From Limnovirga soli (lineage in GTDB: Bacteria > Bacteroidota > Bacteroidia > Chitinophagales > Chitinophagaceae): a stretch of DNA of 64,000 bases. Of the stretch, positions 36,968-45,634 are shown one piece after another. The notes beneath the pieces are model-generated. The model was not told the origin of the DNA. It saw nothing but the letters and a program-made list of their open reading frames with translations, and made no database searches. The DNA is taken from the NCBI RefSeq assembly GCF_013106755.1, contig NZ_WHPF01000008.1:62001-126000 (forward strand), in the 5' to 3' direction. The position numbers and the translations under genes were made by a program. Numbering within the stretch: the first letter of the stretch is position 1; every line of letters begins with the position of its first letter.

Positions 36968-37281
36968 ATACGCAAATAGCAATGCTTAGTTTAGGCAAAC
37001 AAGTTAATTAACATTTTTCTTTGTTCTAATACTTTAACAAAATAGGATAATTTTTTAAAAAATTCCATCCATTCTTTAAAATTACTTTACACAGAGGGTA
37101 AGTGCAAAATACAAACAAATGTGCTAATAATACCTATGCTATGCGTAGCTATTGTAACGGCTAATTAAAAAATACCTTACAGTAATAATTACCGTTTTTT
37201 GTTAAAAAAATCTATAAATATCAATAGCTAAAACCAGAAGTTGTAATATGCATTTATTGTTTTGCAACAAATCATCAAAAT

Positions 37282-38181
37282 ATGAAGTATCGCCTTATAA
37301 AATATACTACGCTATTACTTACCTTAACAGGTATTTTATCTTGCGAATCTAAAAGCCAGTTTAATACTGCGGCCAACAATAAAAGTCTTTTATGGGAAGT
37401 TACCGGCAATGGTTTACAAAAACCAGCTTACCTGTATGGTACTATGCATTTACTATGTAAGGAGGATGCAAAAGTTAGCAAAAACCTGTCATCTGTTATA
37501 CAATCAGTAGATGAAATCTATTTTGAAATAGATATGGACGATATGGGCCAGCTGCTTAGCGGATTAACCCTGGGCACCATGAAGCATGATACCACGCTTA
37601 TGAAATTATATACCCCGGAAGAATACAACCGTATAAAAGCCTTTTTTAATGCACATGGCATGGGACTGCAATTAACCATGTTTAATAAAATGCAACCCAT
37701 GCTGGTATCTTCATTGGTATATGAAGCTATTTTGCCATGTACGGTAATGGGTGGAATAGAAATGAGCATTATGCAACAGGCCCACACAGCTAAAAAGGAA
37801 ATAAAAGGATTGGAAACCGCTGCTTTTCAGGCGGCCATATTAGATAGCATACCTTATGCAACCCAGGCTAAAGAATTACTGTATAGTATAGATCATATAA
37901 CTGATTCGGAAAAAGAAACGGCAGATATGATGGCTTTATACAAACAACAGGATCTGGAAAAGCTGCTGGATTTTACCTTGAAAACCGATGGCGGTACCAC
38001 TGAAGAAGCCCAGGATATTATGATTAATCAAAGAAATAAAAACTGGGTAGCGCAGTTCCCCGCTATTACAAATAAAAAAAGCCTGCTTATTGCGGTGGGT
38101 GCCGGGCATTTGGGCGGGCAAAACGGGGTATTAAATCTGCTTCAACAAAAAGGATATCAAATAAGGGCCATAGAAAATTAG
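37282..38181 (+). CDS. TraB/GumN family lipoprotein
   Basis: A 299-residue protein with a lipobox signal (LTGILSC). It has the TraB/GumN family motifs YLYGTMHLL, IYFEIDMDD and a C-terminal IAVGAGHLGGQNGVLNLL. The family includes TIKI-like proteases and has a suggested metal-dependent hydrolase function using GxxH/E motifs. Stand-alone gene with a 299-bp AT-rich upstream region that holds nothing else I can name. Cell location is the periplasm or outer membrane. Confidence 0.88.
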   Translation: MKYRLIKYTTLLLTLTGILSCESKSQFNTAANNKSLLWEVTGNGLQKPAYLYGTMHLLCKEDAKVSKNLSSVIQSVDEIYFEIDMDDMGQLLSGLTLGTMKHDTTLMKLYTPEEYNRIKAFFNAHGMGLQLTMFNKMQPMLVSSLVYEAILPCTVMGGIEMSIMQQAHTAKKEIKGLETAAFQAAILDSIPYATQAKELLYSIDHITDSEKETADMMALYKQQDLEKLLDFTLKTDGGTTEEAQDIMINQRNKNWVAQFPAITNKKSLLIAVGAGHLGGQNGVLNLLQQKGYQIRAIEN

Positions 38182-38206
38182 CAACCCCGCCAAAAAGCAG
38201 GGTTGC
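38181..38206. terminator. Weak shared terminator, TraB-type gene and ndk
   Basis: Inverted repeat GCAACCCCGC against GCAGGGTTGC with one mismatch and a 6-nt loop, starting on the last base of the TraB-type stop codon. A T-rich stretch follows only on the minus strand, so it fits ndk best. Confidence 0.5.
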
Positions 38207-38215
38207 CTATCTGCA

Positions 38216-38632
38216 TTAAAATCTTTCTAGGCCTGAGAAGAAAAATGAGCCTTCTATAATGGCATTTTCATCACTATCACTGCCATGTACTGCATTTTCT
38301 CCAACAGAGGAGGCAAAGTTTTTCCTAATGGTACCTTCTTCTGCCTGTGCAGGATTGGTAGCACCAATTAATTTTCTAAAATCGGCCACGGCATTTTCTT
38401 TTTCTAAAATAGCCGCTACAATTGGTCCGCTGCTCATAAACTCTACCAACTCACCATAAAAGGGTCTTTCTTTATGAATGGCATAAAATTCACCTGCTTG
38501 TTCTGGGGTTAACCTTGTCCACTTCATGGCTTTAATCGCAAAACCACCTTTAATCATTTGGTCTAAAATGGCGCCGGTATAACCTTTTCCGGTAGCGTCA
38601 GGCTTAACCATTGTAAATGTTCTGTTGCTCAT
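38216..38632 (-). CDS. ndk: Nucleoside diphosphate kinase
   Basis: A 138-residue enzyme that balances NTP pools by phosphate transfer through a histidine. The start [13 protein letters not shown] matches the family, so the ATG at 38632 is used instead of the longer open frame. The active-site His116 is in NAVHGSDS, and the RNxxHGSD region and final FFFSGLE fit. Stand-alone gene. Confidence 0.97.
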   Translation of the reverse strand: MSNRTFTMVKPDATGKGYTGAILDQMIKGGFAIKAMKWTRLTPEQAGEFYAIHKERPFYGELVEFMSSGPIVAAILEKENAVADFRKLIGATNPAQAEEGTIRKNFASSVGENAVHGSDSDENAIIEGSFFFSGLERF

Positions 38633-38753
38633 AATAGCTAAAATTTGCTGCAAAAGTAATACAAGAATGGTAGTTAAGCTAACCATCTGTATAAAACACA
38701 TAAAATCAATCTCCATTTTTGTGGGCCGGGCTATATTTCACAGGGCTACACCG

Positions 38754-38904
38754 CTTGCGTCGCACTCTTGTACTATAGTAATGCTATGCAGCTGGGAGAG
38801 AAATTTAATATAAATAAAACGTTATTGCTGTTTATAATGCTGCCATAAATTGTTTGTATTTTTTTGATGCCATGAAACCCGAACCCTGAACCGAGCGTGG
38901 CAAG
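38754..38904. repeat. Inverted pair, type A and type B repeats
   Basis: A plus-oriented exact A core at 38754-38773, followed by ATGCAGC, and a minus-oriented B core at 38881-38904. GGGCCGGGC at about 38722 and GGCCGGCTACC at about 38926 mark the outer ends. The pair fills most of the 402-bp divergent gap upstream of ndk and the NrnA-like gene. Confidence 0.9.
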
Positions 38905-39034
38905 TAAAGCCCAATTTATATGGTGCGGCCGGCTACCAAAAGGGTTTTATTATTAGAATTTTAACAGCCCACGCAGCCAAAAAGGTAAAATGATTTGCCC
39001 AAATGACCTGAAACCCTGAATTTTGCCGCCACCA

Positions 39035-40042
39035 ATGCAATCAATAGAGCAAGTTTATCCAATTTTAGAGCAAAAAAAGAGAATTGTTATTACCATGCAT
39101 CAAAAGCCCGATGGCGATGCAATGGGCGCTGCGCTTGGATTATATCATTATTTAATTCAGCTGCAGCATGAAGTAACCGTAATTTCGCCAACCAATTGGG
39201 CAGGCTTTTTAGATTGGATGCCAGGTGTACAAACTGTAATAGATTACGATTATAGCAGGGAGCAGGCAGAACATATTATACATCATGCAGAAATGCTTTT
39301 TTGTCTTGACTTTAATATTATGTACCGCACCAAACATATGGAGCGTATTTTAACGGAAGCCAAATGCATTAAGGTGTTAATAGATCATCATCAGGAGCCC
39401 CAAACCACGGCCTTTGATTTTGGCGAAAGTGATACCAGCAAGAGTTCTACCTGTGAAATGATTTATGATTTTATCATGTCATCTCCGCATAAATCGTTAT
39501 TAAATACTGATATTGCTACTTGTATTTTTACAGGAATAATGACGGATACAGGCTCATTTCGTTTTCCATCGGCTGGCGCTGATGTACACCGGAAAGTGGC
39601 AGTTTTAAAAGAAACAGGTATTAATCATAGCGAGATATTTGAAAATATTTACGATAATTCTACTGAGGGGCGTTTACGTTTTATAGGTAATGCACTCTTA
39701 AACCGGTTAGAAGTTTTGTACGAATACAATACGGCGATGATGGTAATTTCTAAAAAAGATATTTTAAAATACCATATTCAAACCGGTGATACTGAAGGGT
39801 TAGTAAATTATTTATTGGGAATTACCGGTATAAAACTTGGTGCTTTGCTAATAGATAGAAATGAGGAGCGTAAATGGAGCTTTAGAAGCAAGGGTAGTTT
39901 TGATGTAAATGCCTTTGCCCGTAACCATTTTGAAGGTGGCGGACATAAAAATGCAGCCGGCGGACGAAGCAGTGAAACACTGGAGAAAACGGCACAGGAT
40001 TTTAAAGAAATACTTAAACAATACGAACAACAATTACAATAA
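39035..40042 (+). CDS. DHH phosphoesterase, NrnA-like (nanoRNase/pAp phosphatase)
   Basis: A 335-residue DHH/DHHA1 protein. Metal motifs are in order: HQKPDGDAMG, CLDFN, LIDHHQ (the DHH signature) and TDTGSF. The substrate-binding DHHA1 motif GGGHKNAAGG is near residue 310. NrnA degrades 2-5-nt RNA and dephosphorylates pAp in many bacteria. The ATG at 39035 is chosen because the open frame begins with TTG four codons earlier. The FKBP gene follows 6 bp downstream, so they form an operon. Confidence 0.9.
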   Translation: MQSIEQVYPILEQKKRIVITMHQKPDGDAMGAALGLYHYLIQLQHEVTVISPTNWAGFLDWMPGVQTVIDYDYSREQAEHIIHHAEMLFCLDFNIMYRTKHMERILTEAKCIKVLIDHHQEPQTTAFDFGESDTSKSSTCEMIYDFIMSSPHKSLLNTDIATCIFTGIMTDTGSFRFPSAGADVHRKVAVLKETGINHSEIFENIYDNSTEGRLRFIGNALLNRLEVLYEYNTAMMVISKKDILKYHIQTGDTEGLVNYLLGITGIKLGALLIDRNEERKWSFRSKGSFDVNAFARNHFEGGGHKNAAGGRSSETLEKTAQDFKEILKQYEQQLQ

Positions 40043-40048
40043 CAAAAA

Positions 40049-40981
40049 ATGAAAAGAATCATCTTAGCTGCTGCATCAGCAGTACTTTTACTGGCTTCCT
40101 GCCAGTCGGATTTTAATAAAACGGCTACCGGGCTGGTATATACCATTTTCCCTGGTAAAGGCGGAGACAGTGTAAAACCCGGAGAGTTTGTAAAATACAA
40201 TGTAGAATACTCCTTAACCGAAAGAAGCGGTAAAAAAGATAGTTTACTACAAAGCTCTTTTGATAAAATGCCAGGCTTTGGCCAGGTAGATACAGGTGCC
40301 CGTGCCGCTTACAGCATTTTGGAAATTATGCCAAAATTAAGGGCTGGTGATAGCGCAACTGTAGTGTTAAGCTGCGATACATTAAAGAAAAAGAACATGC
40401 TTGATCCTACTGACAGCGTGATTTTCACCAAGGGTAGCACCATTTTGTGTAAAATCAAAATCATTGCAACATTCAAAAATCAGGCTGATGCAATGGCTGA
40501 TTATACCAAAGAAATAGATAAGCAAAATGCAAGAGAGATTAAAATGGTAGAAGATTATATGGCCAAAAAAGGCGTAAAAGGTGTAAAAACCAAAAGTGGC
40601 GCTTTTGTTACCATCGATAATCCCGGCGATCAATCTAATAAAGCTGACTCTGGTATGTTGGCCTCTATCAAATACAAGGGTTACTTACAATCGGATGGTA
40701 CCGTATTTGATACCAATCTGGATTCTTCTAAAGGTCATTTAGATCCTTTGAACGTAACTGTTGGTGCACATCAGGTAATTCCAGGTTGGGAAGAAGCTTT
40801 ACCATATTTTGGTAAAGGTGGTAGCGGAAAAATCTATGTTCCATCATTCCTTGGTTTTGGTTTACAGGGTTCACCTCCTGTTATTCCTCCATCTGCCAAC
40901 CTGGTATTTGAAATTCAGGTATTGGATGTTAAACCAGCACCTCCTGTAACAGCTGGCCCAGCTATGCCGCCTACAAGATAA
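40049..40981 (+). CDS. Lipoprotein FKBP-type peptidyl-prolyl isomerase
   Basis: A 310-residue lipoprotein (LLASC at residues 14-18). A degenerate FKBP-like domain spans about 30-150, and a C-terminal catalytic-type FKBP domain about 195-300, with YKGYLQSDGTVFD, VIPGWEEAL and IPPSANLVFEIQVLDV. It would help fold periplasmic or outer-membrane proteins. It follows the NrnA-like gene by 6 bp and ends with a terminator-like hairpin. Confidence 0.9.
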   Translation: MKRIILAAASAVLLLASCQSDFNKTATGLVYTIFPGKGGDSVKPGEFVKYNVEYSLTERSGKKDSLLQSSFDKMPGFGQVDTGARAAYSILEIMPKLRAGDSATVVLSCDTLKKKNMLDPTDSVIFTKGSTILCKIKIIATFKNQADAMADYTKEIDKQNAREIKMVEDYMAKKGVKGVKTKSGAFVTIDNPGDQSNKADSGMLASIKYKGYLQSDGTVFDTNLDSSKGHLDPLNVTVGAHQVIPGWEEALPYFGKGGSGKIYVPSFLGFGLQGSPPVIPPSANLVFEIQVLDVKPAPPVTAGPAMPPTR

Positions 40982-41006
40982 AATAAACACATTTGTGTTA
41001 ATAAAT

Positions 41007-41040
41007 TAAGCCTGTTGACAAAAGCAACAGGCTTATTTAT
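41007..41040 (+). terminator. Terminator of the NrnA-like/FKBP operon
   Basis: Stem TAAGCCTGTTG against CAACAGGCTTA with a 7-nt loop, followed by a mixed T/A run. Confidence 0.7.
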
Positions 41041-41205
41041 TATTAAAAACAAAGGGTAAACGTTCTAAAAAGCAGTATTTAATTGGCGAATAGGGTTATT
41101 TAAGGCAAGGAATAAAAAATATGTTCAATTAATTTTAAAAAAAGAACATTTTCTTTTGGTAGTTCGCCGAATTTCCCGACCTTCGCCGTCCGAAAAAAAA
41201 GTGTT

Positions 41206-41442
41206 ATGGCGAGAGTATGTCAGATTACAGGAAAAAAGCCGATTACTGGAAACAGTGTATCGCATTCTAATATTAAAACCAAGCGTAGATTTTTACCAAA
41301 TTTACAAACAAAGCGTTTCTTCTTTGCCGAAGAAGACCGTTGGGTAACGCTTAAGGTTTCTACAGAAGCTATCCGCACCATCAACAAAAAAGGGTTAGCA
41401 ATAGTAATTAAAGAACTAAGAGCAGCCGGCACAAAAATCTAA
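41206..41442 (+). CDS. rpmB: 50S ribosomal protein bL28
   Basis: A 78-residue protein with [22 protein letters not shown] and the closing [13 protein letters not shown] of bL28. First gene of the bL28-bL33-DUF4295 operon; bL33 follows 27 bp later. The 224-bp upstream gap holds the FKBP terminator and a short leader with small inverted repeats (TTCGCCGAA) that I cannot assign. Confidence 0.97.
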   Translation: MARVCQITGKKPITGNSVSHSNIKTKRRFLPNLQTKRFFFAEEDRWVTLKVSTEAIRTINKKGLAIVIKELRAAGTKI

Positions 41443-41469
41443 TTGATTAAAAGTTAAATTGCTTAAACA

Positions 41470-41652
41470 ATGGCAAAGAAAGGAAACAGGGTTCAGGTTA
41501 TTTTGGAATGTACCGAGCATAAAACCAGCGGTATGCCAGGCATGAGCCGTTATATTACCAAAAAGAACAAGAAAAATACTCCTGAGCGTTTGGAGTTGAA
41601 AAAGTATAACTCAATTTTGAAAAAAGTAACCGTTCATAAAGAAATTAAATAG
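41470..41652 (+). CDS. rpmG: 50S ribosomal protein bL33
   Basis: A 60-residue protein: [18 protein letters not shown], then [10 protein letters not shown], as in bL33. The paired CxxC zinc ligands of some bL33 proteins are absent, so this is the zinc-independent form. The DUF4295 gene starts 3 bp downstream. Confidence 0.96.
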   Translation: MAKKGNRVQVILECTEHKTSGMPGMSRYITKKNKKNTPERLELKKYNSILKKVTVHKEIK

Positions 41653-41654
41653 TC

Positions 41655-41828
41655 ATGGCAAAAGCAGCTAAAACCGCGATTAAAACCAAAGACCAGAAAG
41701 CAGCCGCTGAAGCTAAAAACTGGACCAAAGTAATTAAACCTGTTCGCAGTCCTAAAACAGGTGCATATACTTTCAAGGAAGCCATCATTCACAAAGACAA
41801 AGTGAAAGATTTCTTGGCAGGTAAATAA
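41655..41828 (+). CDS. DUF4295 protein, proposed ribosomal protein bL38
   Basis: A 57-residue basic protein, MAKAAKTAIKTKDQ to HKDKVKDFLAGK, too short for many ORF callers. DUF4295 is confined to Bacteroidota, and its position with rpmB and rpmG is conserved. My recollection is that the Flavobacterium johnsoniae ribosome structure found this protein on the large subunit and named it bL38; the name should be checked. The operon ends at a strong terminator. Confidence 0.88.
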   Translation: MAKAAKTAIKTKDQKAAAEAKNWTKVIKPVRSPKTGAYTFKEAIIHKDKVKDFLAGK

Positions 41829-41860
41829 TTACCCGCACTTGTATAGTATTCATATATTTC

Positions 41861-41896
41861 AAGCTGTTCCTAACCGGAACGGCTTTTCTTTTTTCT
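41861..41896 (+). terminator. Terminator of the rpmB-rpmG-bL38 operon
   Basis: A 10-bp stem (AAGCTGTTCC against GGAACGGCTT, with one G-T pair) and a 5-nt loop, followed by a long T run. Confidence 0.9.
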
Positions 41897-41983
41897 ATAT
41901 GCCACACTTTACCATTTTAAATGCCTGATAAAAACTGCTTTTAATACCATATTGGCCCAGCTGTAATACTGCCATCAGGCATT

Positions 41984-42133
41984 CTTGCGTCGCACTCTTG
42001 TACTGCATCAATCCATGCAGCTATAATAATGTTGATAGGGAATCATTGGGCATAAAAAATTACCTGCCATACACCGTTAACTAATTCAATTTTTGCCGCC
42101 ACAAAGGGCGAACCCTGAAGTGTGCGACGCAAG
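41984..42133. repeat. Inverted repeat pair linking core types A and B
   Basis: A plus-oriented exact A core at 41984-42003, followed by ATGCAGC, and at 42115-42133 a minus-oriented core reading CTGAAGTGTGCGACGCAAG. The second is preceded by GCGAACC as in type B but continues as type A, so it joins the two forms. GGCCGGGTAC follows at about 42154. This fills most of the 462-bp gap before ftsY, together with the operon terminator. Confidence 0.92.
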
Positions 42134-42290
42134 CAAAGCTGAGCATTGGTTGATGGCCGGGTACATAATGAATACCAAAATGAATTACTTATAATAACAA
42201 TAGCACAGTTTATACATAAGATGCAGAAACTAGTGTATTTTTATTTTTCAATTCATTATTACATTTTTTGAATCATAATAAATAAGGGAC

Positions 42291-43256
42291 ATGAGTTTTT
42301 TGGGAAAGCTTTTCGGAAAAAAAGAAAAAGAGAGTTTAGATGAAGGATTACAAAAAACCAAAGAAGGATTTTTATCTAAATTAACCAAAGCCATTGCCGG
42401 CAAAAGTACGGTAGATGAAGAAGTGCTGGATAACCTGGAAGATGCCCTGGTAAGCGCCGATGTAGGTATAGATACTACTGTAGCCATTATTGCCCGAATT
42501 GAGAAAAGGGTGGCAAAAGACAAGTATATCAGCACCAGTGAACTAAATAAAATTCTACAGGAAGAAATTGAAGCCATACTTACAGATGCTACCGACAATA
42601 ACTACAAAAGCTTTGATACGCCAGCCGGCAAAAAGCCCTATGTAATTTTAGTTGTTGGTGTAAATGGGGTTGGCAAAACCACCACCATTGGTAAGTTGGC
42701 CAATAATTACAAAGCTGCCGGAAAATCGGTGTTATTAGGTGCTGCAGATACGTTTAGGGCGGCAGCAGTAGATCAGCTAACCATATGGAGTGAAAGGGTT
42801 GGCGTGCCAATTGTAAAACAGGCAATGGGATCAGATCCGGCTGCTGTGGCATTTGATGCCATTCAAAGTGCTGCTGCCCGTGGTACTGATGTATTAATAA
42901 TTGATACCGCAGGTCGTTTGCATAACAAAACGCATTTAATGGAAGAGCTGGGTAAAATAAAGCGTGTACTAAGTAAAGTAATACCCGATGCGCCACATGA
43001 AGTGTTGTTAATATTGGATGGGTCTACAGGGCAAAATGCCTTAGAACAAGCCAAACATTTTACTGCTGCAACCGATGTAACTGCTATGATAATTACCAAG
43101 CTGGATGGCACTGCCAAGGGTGGTGTAGTACTCGCAATAGCCAACCAGTTTAATATACCAGTAAAATATATAGGCGTAGGCGAAAAAATGAGCGATTTAA
43201 TTGTGTTTGATAAGCATGAATTTGTTGACTCTTTGTTTAACCTGGAAAAAAAATAA
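42291..43256 (+). CDS. ftsY: Signal recognition particle receptor FtsY
   Basis: A 321-residue SRP GTPase that docks ribosome-SRP complexes at the membrane. Short N-terminal extension, then the N domain (about 25-105) and the G domain with GVNGVGKTT (123-131), DTAGR (205-209), TKLDGTAKGG (269-278) and the final GVGEKMSDL. This is a short FtsY, without the long acidic domain of enterobacteria. Stand-alone gene. Confidence 0.97.
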   Translation: MSFLGKLFGKKEKESLDEGLQKTKEGFLSKLTKAIAGKSTVDEEVLDNLEDALVSADVGIDTTVAIIARIEKRVAKDKYISTSELNKILQEEIEAILTDATDNNYKSFDTPAGKKPYVILVVGVNGVGKTTTIGKLANNYKAAGKSVLLGAADTFRAAAVDQLTIWSERVGVPIVKQAMGSDPAAVAFDAIQSAAARGTDVLIIDTAGRLHNKTHLMEELGKIKRVLSKVIPDAPHEVLLILDGSTGQNALEQAKHFTAATDVTAMIITKLDGTAKGGVVLAIANQFNIPVKYIGVGEKMSDLIVFDKHEFVDSLFNLEKK

Positions 43257-43519
43257 GCTTGCCTAATTTGGCTTTAATCCGAATTTAATAAAGCTTTAAT
43301 GATGTTTATTTTCTAAAGAATGGTTGAATTGATTAAAAAAAATTCAGCAATTTATTGGTCTTATTAAATAAAAAATCTGGGCTGAGGAATTTGAATTTTT
43401 TAATTGTTACAAGGTTGCAATTTCAGTTTTTACTTTTTTATGAACGGGGTTGTTCGTAATTTTTTTTCTCCTAATTTGGATTTGTCATTTTACAAAAAAC
43501 GTAATTAAAAATTCACATT

Positions 43520-44347
43520 ATGAGATTCAGCATCAAAACTGTAGCTGCCTGCCTCGCCTTTAGTTCTTTGGTTGTGTCTTGTCAAAAATCTGACAAAACA
43601 TCTACACCATCCAGCACTAGTACCATTCCTTCTGAAGTAATCAGTCAAATACAAGCTCAGGGCTTTAGCACTGAAGGCGTTGTTGCTGCAGATGGTGGTT
43701 ATGTTGTAGAAGGCGATATATTCCTTTCTAACGAAGCATTGGCAAAAGGTGCTTCTAATGGTCCATTGTTAAGAATTGCCGAAGAAGAGCAATACCGCAC
43801 TACTTTATTAGTTACCGGTTTACCACGTGTTATTACTATTGCTGTTACCAATTTGGATCCAATTTGGACAGTAGCAACAGACTCAGCTATTGCCCGATAC
43901 AATGCAATGGGTTTACGTTTAACCTTCCAGCGTGTAGCGTCTGGCGCATCTATTACTATTACTGGTGCAGACCTTGGCGGTGGCGGTGTTCTTGGCCGTT
44001 CTTCTGGTTTCCCTGATGCAAATGGTAATCCTCCGTCTGCCATCACTATTAACAACCGTGCAGGTACTTTTGGTACAAACCCAAGTGTACAGTGGTTAGC
44101 TACTATTGTTGCACATGAAGTAGGTCATACTATTGGTTTCCGTCATACTGATTACAAAAACCGTAATTACAGTTGTGGATTTTCTATTCCAAGAAATGAA
44201 GGTGATGCTGGTGTAGGTGCTATCTGGATTCCTGGTACGCCAACTGGTCCAAAAGATCCTAAAAGCTGGATGTTAGCTTGTACTGATGGTACTGACCGTC
44301 CGTTTAACGCTAATGATAAAACTGCTTTAAACTATTTGTATAAATAA
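43520..44347 (+). CDS. HEIGH-type metallopeptidase lipoprotein, copy 1
   Basis: A 275-residue lipoprotein (lipobox VVSC, Cys21) followed by a Ser/Thr linker. The zinc site is HEVGHTIGFRH (His199, Glu200, His203, His209), continuing with TDY. A W-M-x-A-C stretch (SWMLACTDG) is a likely Met-turn. This fits the M57 dual-action HEIGH metallopeptidase family, a zincin. It should act at the cell surface or periplasm. First of three tandem copies that share most of their sequence; the C-terminal NDKTALNYLYK is conserved. Ends at a 16-bp terminator. Confidence 0.88.
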   Translation: MRFSIKTVAACLAFSSLVVSCQKSDKTSTPSSTSTIPSEVISQIQAQGFSTEGVVAADGGYVVEGDIFLSNEALAKGASNGPLLRIAEEEQYRTTLLVTGLPRVITIAVTNLDPIWTVATDSAIARYNAMGLRLTFQRVASGASITITGADLGGGGVLGRSSGFPDANGNPPSAITINNRAGTFGTNPSVQWLATIVAHEVGHTIGFRHTDYKNRNYSCGFSIPRNEGDAGVGAIWIPGTPTGPKDPKSWMLACTDGTDRPFNANDKTALNYLYK

Positions 44348-44364
44348 CAGTATTTATCTATTTC

Positions 44365-44398
44365 AAAAAGGGCCTGCAATACATTGCAGGCCCTTTTT
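44365..44398 (+). terminator. Terminator after metallopeptidase copy 1
   Basis: A perfect 16-bp stem from AAAAAGGGCCTGCAAT with a very tight loop and a final T run. Confidence 0.93.
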
Positions 44399-44599
44399 GT
44401 TGTAATACAAATTGGCTGAAGAAATATAGTTGTTGCAGTTGAATATCATTTGTGTTTAAACATAGGCAAGTTTTATGAATTAAAATTGCTTCTTGCTGCA
44501 TATTGAAAATAAATATGGTAAATATGATGGTAGTTCTACTGTTTAATCATTAGATTTAGAAAACAAATTTTTTTACCAAAACTTTAATCTGATTAATGT

Positions 44600-45421
44600 A
44601 TGAAGAACGTTTTAAAAACAATTACGCTTAGTGCTGCTTTATCTGTTGTGCTTTTCTCCTGTCAAAAATCCGACAAGTCTGCACCTGCTAACACTTCCAC
44701 AGTTTCCAGTGAGGTATTAGGCCAGATACAATCAAAAGGCTTTAGCACTGAAGGGGTTGTAGCAGTAAATGGAGGTTACCTTGTTGAAGGCGATATATTT
44801 TTAACCAATAAAGATTTGATAACGCCATTGGCTAACGGTCCGGTTTTACGCATAGGAGAGGAAGAACAATACAGAACTACTAATTTGGTAACGGGCTTGC
44901 CAAGAGTAATTACTATATCTATTTCAGGATTTTCCGACCCCGTTTTTTCCAATGCTACTGATTCTGCAATTGCACGCTATAACGCAATGGCATTAAGACT
45001 TACTTTTCAAAGAGTAGCTTCTAATGGTAATATCCAGATTGTTGGGGCTGACTTAGGAGGTACCGGTGTACTTGGTCAATCGGCAGGTTTCCCAACTTCA
45101 GCAGGTAACCCTGCTTCTCCTATTACTTTAAATAACAGGGCAGGCACATTTGGTACAAATCCAAGTGTACAATGGATGGCAACAATTATCGCACACGAAA
45201 TTGGACATGCCATTGGGTTTAGGCATACAGATTATGCAAACAGGGCATATAGCTGCGGTGGCCGTAAATCAAATGAAGGTTCTGCAGGTGTAGGTGCTAT
45301 TTATATTCCCGGAACTGCAACAGCTGGTGATCCAAAAAGCTGGATGCTAGCCTGTACTGATGGCACTAACCGTCCGTTTAACAATAATGATAAAACTGCA
45401 TTAAACTACTTGTACCGCTAA
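44600..45421 (+). CDS. HEIGH-type metallopeptidase lipoprotein, copy 2
   Basis: A 273-residue paralogue. Lipobox VLFSC, then the same layout. The zinc site reads HEIGHAIGFRHTDY, and SWMLACTDGTNRPFN follows. The N-terminal 60 residues differ most from copy 1, mainly in the linker (APANTSTVSS), while the catalytic domain is nearly the same. Own upstream leader of 252 bp and own terminator, so each copy is probably a separate unit. Confidence 0.87.
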   Translation: MKNVLKTITLSAALSVVLFSCQKSDKSAPANTSTVSSEVLGQIQSKGFSTEGVVAVNGGYLVEGDIFLTNKDLITPLANGPVLRIGEEEQYRTTNLVTGLPRVITISISGFSDPVFSNATDSAIARYNAMALRLTFQRVASNGNIQIVGADLGGTGVLGQSAGFPTSAGNPASPITLNNRAGTFGTNPSVQWMATIIAHEIGHAIGFRHTDYANRAYSCGGRKSNEGSAGVGAIYIPGTATAGDPKSWMLACTDGTNRPFNNNDKTALNYLYR

Positions 45422-45438
45422 TTGTATATTTTTTTTGG

Positions 45439-45471
45439 AAAAAGCCTCCGTTTTATACGGAGGCTTTTTTA
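45439..45471 (+). terminator. Terminator after metallopeptidase copy 2
   Basis: A 12-bp stem (AAAAAGCCTCCG against CGGAGGCTTTTT) with a 7-nt loop and T run. Confidence 0.93.
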
Positions 45472-45634
45472 TTATCTAACTAGCCCAAATCAACTTGTTC
45501 CATTGTACAATTCGCTTTAAAAGGATTTTATAGGAAATCTTATACCCCTTTAAGCAGTTTCTAAGGTAGAGCTATCTTCCTAATGCTGTTATTTTGTATC
45601 CGAAACAATAACCCAAATCTTTAAAAAAAGAATT

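Noticed and set aside
41156-41347. Open frame overlapping rpmB
   Set aside because: It is a shadow frame of the well-supported bL28 gene and has no family match.
42248-43144. Open frames on the minus strand opposite ftsY
   Set aside because: They are antisense shadows of a highly conserved gene.
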